64,000 bases of DNA from Pseudodesulfovibrio senegalensis. Lineage in GTDB: Bacteria; Desulfobacterota; Desulfovibrionia; Desulfovibrionales; Desulfovibrionaceae. The notes below the pieces were generated by a model. It saw nothing but the letters and a program-made list of their open reading frames with translations, made no database searches and was not told the DNA's origin. Location of the stretch: contig NZ_WAIE01000002.1 of the NCBI RefSeq assembly GCF_008830225.1, positions 62,001 to 126,000 of the forward strand, in the 5' to 3' direction. This document shows positions 60,069 to 64,000 of the stretch, piece by piece; positions within the stretch are counted from its first letter, which is position 1, and every line of letters starts with the position of its first letter. A program made the translations under genes and the position numbers.

Positions 60069-60656
60069 ATGATTCTCGGTATTGAAGGCAGTCCGCGTCA
60101 GAAAGGAAATTCACACAAGTTGCTTGAGGCGATCCTTTCCGGGGCGGCCGAAAAGGGTCAGGATTGTGAAGATGCACACTTGCGGGATTTTCGTTTCGAA
60201 CCCTGCGTGGGGTGTGAGCGGTGCCGTCGCGACAAGATCTGTACTCGGTTCAGCGACGGCATGACCCTGCTGTATCCCCGGCTGCAACAGTCTCGGGGGT
60301 TGGTGCTTGTGTCACCTGTGCACAATTACAATGTGACCGCATGGGTGAAGGCGTTCATTGATCGCCTGTACTGCTTCTACGATTTTACGGACGAACGGCC
60401 GAGGGGGTGGTCAAGCCGCCTGGCCGGGCAGGGGCGAAAGGCCGTGATTGCTGCCATAGCCGAGCAGGAAAACAAGCATGACATGGGTTTTGCCATGGAC
60501 GCCATGCGCTTGCCGCTGGAGGCTCATGGATTTGAAATCGTGCAAGAGATAAGCGTGTTACGCCTGTTCGACCGTGGTATCGTTTCCCGCCATGCGGATA
60601 TTCTGGAGCAGGCCCGGCAGGCCGGAATGCGTCTTGCCGATTCCCTTGAGCAATAA
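60069..60656 (+). CDS. iron-sulfur flavoprotein-like NADPH-dependent FMN reductase
   Basis: A 195-residue flavodoxin-fold protein. The FMN phosphate loop is GSPRQKGNSHKL (7-18). A compact cysteine motif Cys46-x2-Cys49-x2-Cys52-x5-Cys58 (PCVGCERCRRDKIC) matches the 4Fe-4S motif of iron-sulfur flavoproteins (Isf), and SPVHNYNVTAWVKAFIDR is the typical flavin-contact stretch. Start ATG 60069 has GGGAGGT upstream. Such proteins pass electrons or reduce quinones and oxygen species in anaerobes. It stands alone, downstream of rrf2 and upstream of rnf. Confidence 0.85.
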   Translation: MILGIEGSPRQKGNSHKLLEAILSGAAEKGQDCEDAHLRDFRFEPCVGCERCRRDKICTRFSDGMTLLYPRLQQSRGLVLVSPVHNYNVTAWVKAFIDRLYCFYDFTDERPRGWSSRLAGQGRKAVIAAIAEQENKHDMGFAMDAMRLPLEAHGFEIVQEISVLRLFDRGIVSRHADILEQARQAGMRLADSLEQ

Positions 60657-61038
60657 CAGGATCTGTTGTTGTCGGTGCTCTCTCCCCTGATGCCCCGGTC
60701 GGTTTCTCCCGTCCAATTCATTACAATATGGTTTCGGTGCGTACAGCAGGCGAACAGCGGATTTTCCGTTCATGCGTGTCTGAAAAAACAGACCTGCGCG
60801 ATCTGTGGATGTTGTTGTCCATCTGCTTGAAATTGTGCCTTTTCCTGTCTTGCGAGAGCCTTGTTTTTGTCTTTTTTTTCGGAAATTCCACCATGTGTTT
60901 TTTCGTGCCGTTTCAGTATCGTCACCTGTCTTGAACTTTTTTTCACAATTCTGGCCCCCGGTCAGCCCTTGCCATATCTGAGTTCGTGAGATCGGGGCGT
61001 CATTTTCTGCTTCTTCCCTCCGGTGTTCTGTCGTTGTC

Positions 61039-61054
61039 TGGCACATTTTCTGCT
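61039..61054 (+). promoter_or_regulatory. sigma-54 promoter of the rnf operon
   Basis: TGGCACATTTTCTGCT fits the -24/-12 consensus, with GG and GC separated by exactly 10 bp. The predicted start of transcription is near 61065, about 135 bp before the first ATG. Like the promoter at 3729, it has CTGC instead of TTGC at -12. Confidence 0.7.
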
Positions 61055-61070
61055 TATAACCGCATAGCTG

Positions 61071-61084
61071 ATTGATCGATCAAT
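61071..61084. promoter_or_regulatory. palindrome ATTGATCGATCAAT
   Basis: Perfect 14-bp palindrome located about 6-20 bp after the predicted rnf transcription start. Its position suggests a repressor site that would block elongation or promoter opening. The regulator is unknown. Confidence 0.45.
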
Positions 61085-61200
61085 CTGATCCGAAAAATCG
61101 GTCTCCGCATCAGGCGCGTCATGCGCCGTGATTGTGCGGGAACATGGTCGATTCTGGTGATTTCGGGTCCTGTGGCCCGGTTTTGGCGAGAATACAATTC

Positions 61201-61695
61201 ATGCAAAGGACTATCCGATTGAAGCAGAGATACATCCCCATAACAGTGATCGTCGCCATACTGGCCGCCCTGGCCGTGGCCGGTGGCGCCATGCCGGAGC
61301 AGGCGCAAGTGGTCCCGGCGCGTACGGTCATGGACAACAACGGCGGCAGAGTCATCTTTTCCCACCGCATCCATGCCGACGAATACGGCTTCGAATGTGC
61401 GGACTGTCATCACGACGATATCGGTCAGGAGAGGCCCGTGTCCTGCGGTTCCTGCCATCCCAAGGCTTTTGACGAAACATTTCGCTCCGAGCACTTCAAG
61501 GCTTTTTCGAGCGAGGATGCCTGTCTGCGCTGCCACGACGACGTGCCCGGCGAGACATTGGCCGAGGAGGACAGGCCGGACACCGGGAATATTCCGCTTC
61601 GGGCCGATGCGTTTCATGCCCAGTGCATGGACTGCCACGAGGAAAATGGCGGTCCCTATGGCGCCGAGTCCTGCTACCAGTGCCATGCGAGGTAA
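61201..61695 (+). CDS. Rnf-associated multihaem cytochrome c
   Basis: A 164-residue exported cytochrome with an N-terminal membrane anchor or signal (YIPITVIVAILAALAVAGGA). Five CxxCH haem-attachment motifs can be read: CADCH, CGSCH, CLRCH, CMDCH and CYQCH, with further His for distal ligation (FSHRIH, EHFKAF, AFHAQC). It resembles class III cytochrome c3. In Desulfovibrio a cytochrome gene precedes rnfC and is thought to exchange electrons with Rnf. ATG 61201 gives the best membrane anchor; ATG 61144 is possible. It is 5 bp before rnfC. Confidence 0.88.
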   Translation: MQRTIRLKQRYIPITVIVAILAALAVAGGAMPEQAQVVPARTVMDNNGGRVIFSHRIHADEYGFECADCHHDDIGQERPVSCGSCHPKAFDETFRSEHFKAFSSEDACLRCHDDVPGETLAEEDRPDTGNIPLRADAFHAQCMDCHEENGGPYGAESCYQCHAR

Positions 61696-61700
61696 TACGA

Positions 61701-62846
61701 ATGCTTAGAATACATTATTCTCTTGAATCCCAACTGAAGGATGGCATCGCCGATATTGCGGCGCCCGAGGAATTGAGCATTCAGGTACGCAACCTCGTGC
61801 TCAAGACGGCCAAGCGCAAGAAGGTGGGGTTCGGTTCCACCATTGCCGAGCATCCTTCCCAGTCGGGCGGCGCATTTCATGCCGCTGCTTCGGGTACGGT
61901 TCGTGATCTGGACTACCATCACCTCGTCATTGCCTGTGGCGAGGGTGGCGACGATGCGGAGCCTGTGAACGTGGCCTCGCTGCAGCCGGGCAGGGAGCTT
62001 CTGCGCACCCTGCAGGAGCTGGGCATTGATATCGCGGTGCTTTCGTCCCGTGCGGAAACGCTGGTCATCAACGGCATGAACCCGGAACCGGGAGTTTCCG
62101 TGGCCGAGCAAATGCTGGCAGACGAAATGGAGAACCTCGAGGCCGGGCTGGATGTTGCCTGCGCCCTGATCGAGCCGCAGCGCACGATCCTTGCGGTTGC
62201 CGACGCATCGGAATACCGCCTGCCGGGCACCACCCCCCAATCCATCAAGGCCAAGTATCCCAACTCCCTGGACGCCCTGGTGGTCAAGGCCGTGACCGGC
62301 GAGGAGTTTCCGTCCAATGCCAAGATCATGAGCGTCATGGATCTGTATGCGCTGGGCCGGGTGGTTCGTACGGGCCTGCCCGTCACCGAAACCGTGATGA
62401 CCATCGAGGGCCGCAACTACCGTGTGCCCATCGGCACCCCCATCCGCCACCTGCTTTCCTGTCTGGGCATAAAGGCCGCGTCCGGCGACACCGTGGTGCT
62501 TGGCGGATCGTTTCGTGGTGAAGCCGTGTACAGCCTCGACGAAGGCGTCAGAAAGGGCGATTACGGCATGTTCGTCATTTCGTCCGACGCCTTCCCCCAC
62601 GTGCAGGATGTGAGCTGCATCAACTGCGGCGAGTGCGTGCTCAACTGTCCGGGTCGCATACAGCCCAACCTCATCAGCCGCTATGCGGAATACGAGATGT
62701 TCGAAATGGCCGAAAAGCATGGCCTGCACAGTTGTTTTGAATGCGGATTGTGCGCCTTTTCCTGCACCATGAGAAGACCGCTGTTGCAGTACATCCGTTT
62801 TGCCAAGGATCAGCTCAGGGCCGCAGGCCGGAGTGAGCAGGCCTAG
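61701..62846 (+). CDS. rnfC: electron transport complex subunit RnfC
   Basis: Peripheral subunit of the Rnf complex that handles NADH/ferredoxin electron transfer. 381 residues. Two 4Fe-4S clusters are predicted from Cys306/309/312/316 (CINCGECVLNCP) and Cys345/348/351/355 (CFECGLCAFSC). The SLBB domain lies between about 230 and 290 (YRVPIGTPIRHLL). The N-terminal part is divergent and shorter than in gammaproteobacterial RnfC. GAGGT lies before ATG 61701. Its place between the cytochrome and rnfD matches Desulfovibrio-type rnf operons. Confidence 0.92.
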   Translation: MLRIHYSLESQLKDGIADIAAPEELSIQVRNLVLKTAKRKKVGFGSTIAEHPSQSGGAFHAAASGTVRDLDYHHLVIACGEGGDDAEPVNVASLQPGRELLRTLQELGIDIAVLSSRAETLVINGMNPEPGVSVAEQMLADEMENLEAGLDVACALIEPQRTILAVADASEYRLPGTTPQSIKAKYPNSLDALVVKAVTGEEFPSNAKIMSVMDLYALGRVVRTGLPVTETVMTIEGRNYRVPIGTPIRHLLSCLGIKAASGDTVVLGGSFRGEAVYSLDEGVRKGDYGMFVISSDAFPHVQDVSCINCGECVLNCPGRIQPNLISRYAEYEMFEMAEKHGLHSCFECGLCAFSCTMRRPLLQYIRFAKDQLRAAGRSEQA

Positions 62847-62884
62847 GAGCCCGCAATCAACAATGACCAAGAGAGAAGGATAGT

Positions 62885-63856
62885 ATGACTCCTCCCATAA
62901 TAAAGGCCATGTCCGACATTGCGACCCGGCTGACCGTGTCGCCCGCGCCCCACTGGCGCTGCGGACGGACCCTGCACGCCATGATGCGCGCCCATCTGGC
63001 GGCGCTGCTTCCGGCATTGCTTGCCGGTGTATACATGTTCGGTCTTCCTGCGGCCGCCACGGTCGGAGTGGCCGGTTCCGTGGCCGTATTGACCGAAGTG
63101 CTCTGCCTGCGCATGCAGGGCCGCGACGTGGACGTGGACAATTTCACGGCCCTGTATGCGGGCATCCTGTTCGCGTTCCTGTTGCCGGCAACCGCCCCGT
63201 GGTGGGTCGCCGCAGCAGGTGCGGTGGTAACCATCGTGCTCGGACGCACCGTATTTGGCGGGTTCGGGTGCAACCCGGTCTGCGCGCCGCTGGTGGCGTG
63301 GGCCTTTTGCCGCATGTCCTGGCCCGCAGCCATGGACATCGATCTGAACCTCGCCCATTTCATGAGCAACGATCCTGTCTATCAGTTGCAGCGGTTCGGC
63401 GTGGAAGCCCTGAGCCAGTTCGATTATGTGGATCTTCTTTTGGGGAGGCAGCTGGGCGGCCTCGGCGCCTCCCAGGTGGCGGCCCTGCTGGTGGGTGGCG
63501 GCTTCCTGCTGATCACCAAATGGATCCGCTGGTACATTCCCGTGTCCTTCGTGCTGGGCGTAAGCGCGGTTTCCACTCTGTTCTGGTTCATTGATCCGGG
63601 TACCTATGCGCCGCCCCTGTTTCACCTGTTGGCGGGCAGCACGGTCTTCGGCGCGCTGTTTCTGGCCACGGACACGGCCTCCAGCCCGGTGGGCAAGCTG
63701 CCCCAGTTCCTGTTCGGCCTCATCGCCGGTTCCCTTGTCGTGATCATCCGCGTGTACGGCGCGTTCCCGGACGGCGTTCCCTTTGCCATCATGCTGACCA
63801 ACCTGCTCAGCCCGCTGCTGGACAGGGTGCGTCCCAAACCTTTCGGGGGAAAATAG
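62885..63856 (+). CDS. rnfD: electron transport complex subunit RnfD
   Basis: Integral membrane subunit of Rnf that carries covalently bound FMN in characterised complexes. 323 residues with about eight to ten transmembrane helices. Family landmarks include FGGFGCNPVCAPLVAWAF and FLATDTASSPVGKLPQ (matching the ATDPVTSP-type segment), plus AIMLTNLLSPLLDR at the end. I could not assign the flavinylated Thr with certainty. AAGGA precedes the ATG. The rnfG start follows 3 bp after its stop. Confidence 0.92.
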   Translation: MTPPIIKAMSDIATRLTVSPAPHWRCGRTLHAMMRAHLAALLPALLAGVYMFGLPAAATVGVAGSVAVLTEVLCLRMQGRDVDVDNFTALYAGILFAFLLPATAPWWVAAAGAVVTIVLGRTVFGGFGCNPVCAPLVAWAFCRMSWPAAMDIDLNLAHFMSNDPVYQLQRFGVEALSQFDYVDLLLGRQLGGLGASQVAALLVGGGFLLITKWIRWYIPVSFVLGVSAVSTLFWFIDPGTYAPPLFHLLAGSTVFGALFLATDTASSPVGKLPQFLFGLIAGSLVVIIRVYGAFPDGVPFAIMLTNLLSPLLDRVRPKPFGGK

Positions 63857-63859
63857 GCC

Positions 63860-64000
63860 ATGCGTGAAATCGTACATATGCTTGTTGTGCTGTCCATGAT
63901 CTGCGCCGGTTCCGGCGCCTTGCTGGTGAACCTGAAAAAAGCCACCAAAAGTCAGATCGAGCAGCAGGTGCTGACCTATGTTCAGGGCCCTGCGCTGCTT
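63860..64000 (+). CDS. rnfG: electron transport complex subunit RnfG (N-terminal part, runs off the window)
   Basis: 47 codons are visible: a short cytoplasmic start MREIVHM, one transmembrane helix (LVVLSMICAGSGALLVNL) and the start of the periplasmic domain (KKATKSQIEQQ). This fits RnfG, a membrane-anchored flavoprotein, and the position after rnfD is the standard one. The flavinylation site lies outside the window. Confidence 0.85.
   Translation, partial: MREIVHMLVVLSMICAGSGALLVNLKKATKSQIEQQVLTYVQGPALL

Larger units (their letters stand above)
60657..61200. other. 544-bp intergenic region before the rnf operon
   Basis: It contains no supported gene. Near its end are a sigma-54 promoter (61039-61054) and a perfect 14-bp palindrome (61071-61084). 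A small GTCTG/CAGAC hairpin lies near 60780. The 350 bp upstream of the promoter leave ample room for activator sites, but I could not identify them. Confidence 0.6.

Noticed and set aside
60558-61046. 162-codon minus-strand reading upstream of rnf
   Set aside because: Overlaps the flavoprotein gene and the rnf promoter region; low-complexity Lys/Arg/Thr composition and no start signal.

Overview
The window reads as chromosome of a GC-rich, motile, anaerobic deltaproteobacterium of the Desulfovibrio type (Desulfovibrionaceae/Desulfovibrionales). This rests on the multihaem cytochrome placed ahead of rnfC in an Rnf operon, the meso-diaminopimelate-type cell-wall genes, the acidic flagellar proteins, an iron-sulfur flavoprotein-like gene and two good sigma-54 promoters. 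Most of the window is ordinary housekeeping DNA. I see no tRNA, rRNA, CRISPR array, prophage or transposase.

Layout. 1-3.1 kb (minus): DUF177-rpmF-plsX-fabH-fabG, a ribosomal-protein/lipid operon with a good sigma-70 promoter. 3.3-3.9 kb (plus): rpmB, then an intergenic region with a sigma-54 promoter that reads toward no gene and may make a small RNA. 3.9-10.9 kb (minus): a DUF4405 membrane protein, an NtrC-type histidine kinase and response regulator, an HDOD protein, a NifU-like protein and gltX. 11.4-14.6 kb (plus): dCMP deaminase, ribD, a solute-binding protein and ribE, followed by 0.7 kb of structured repeat DNA where the rest of the riboflavin operon might be expected. 15.3-34.0 kb (minus): a radical SAM gene and a complete, tightly packed dcw cluster, mraZ to ftsZ, under phased MraZ-type boxes and without ddl. 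34.3-38.2 kb: pyk, an HD-GYP-like gene, a CBS protein and a DUF3108 protein.

38.2-44.9 kb (minus) is the most interesting region. It encodes an OmpR-type response regulator, a TonB-dependent receptor, a periplasmic YfiR-like (DUF4154) protein and a CHASE8 histidine kinase, followed by a chemoreceptor. In the known YfiBNR system, YfiR controls a diguanylate cyclase through its CHASE8 domain. Here the same periplasmic parts appear to be wired to a two-component system and an outer-membrane receptor. Six 10-bp-phased copies of a CATAAA-like box lie directly upstream of the regulator gene.

45.1-54.1 kb (plus): flagellin, whose leader looks like a CsrA target; then an AT-rich small sigma factor translationally coupled to flgD-flgE-flgK-flgL-fliD. 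54.1-57.5 kb: a tandem pair of unknown small paralogues (minus), rlmD and an HD-domain protein. 57.8-60.7 kb: a cbiM-like and nikL-like pair without visible energising subunits, an Rrf2 regulator with IscR-like cysteines and a shared TTGCG/CGCAA operator, and the Isf-like flavoprotein. 61.2-64.0 kb: the start of the Rnf operon (cytochrome, rnfC, rnfD, partial rnfG) behind a sigma-54 promoter.

All functions are inferred from motifs, length and gene order. No database search was possible.
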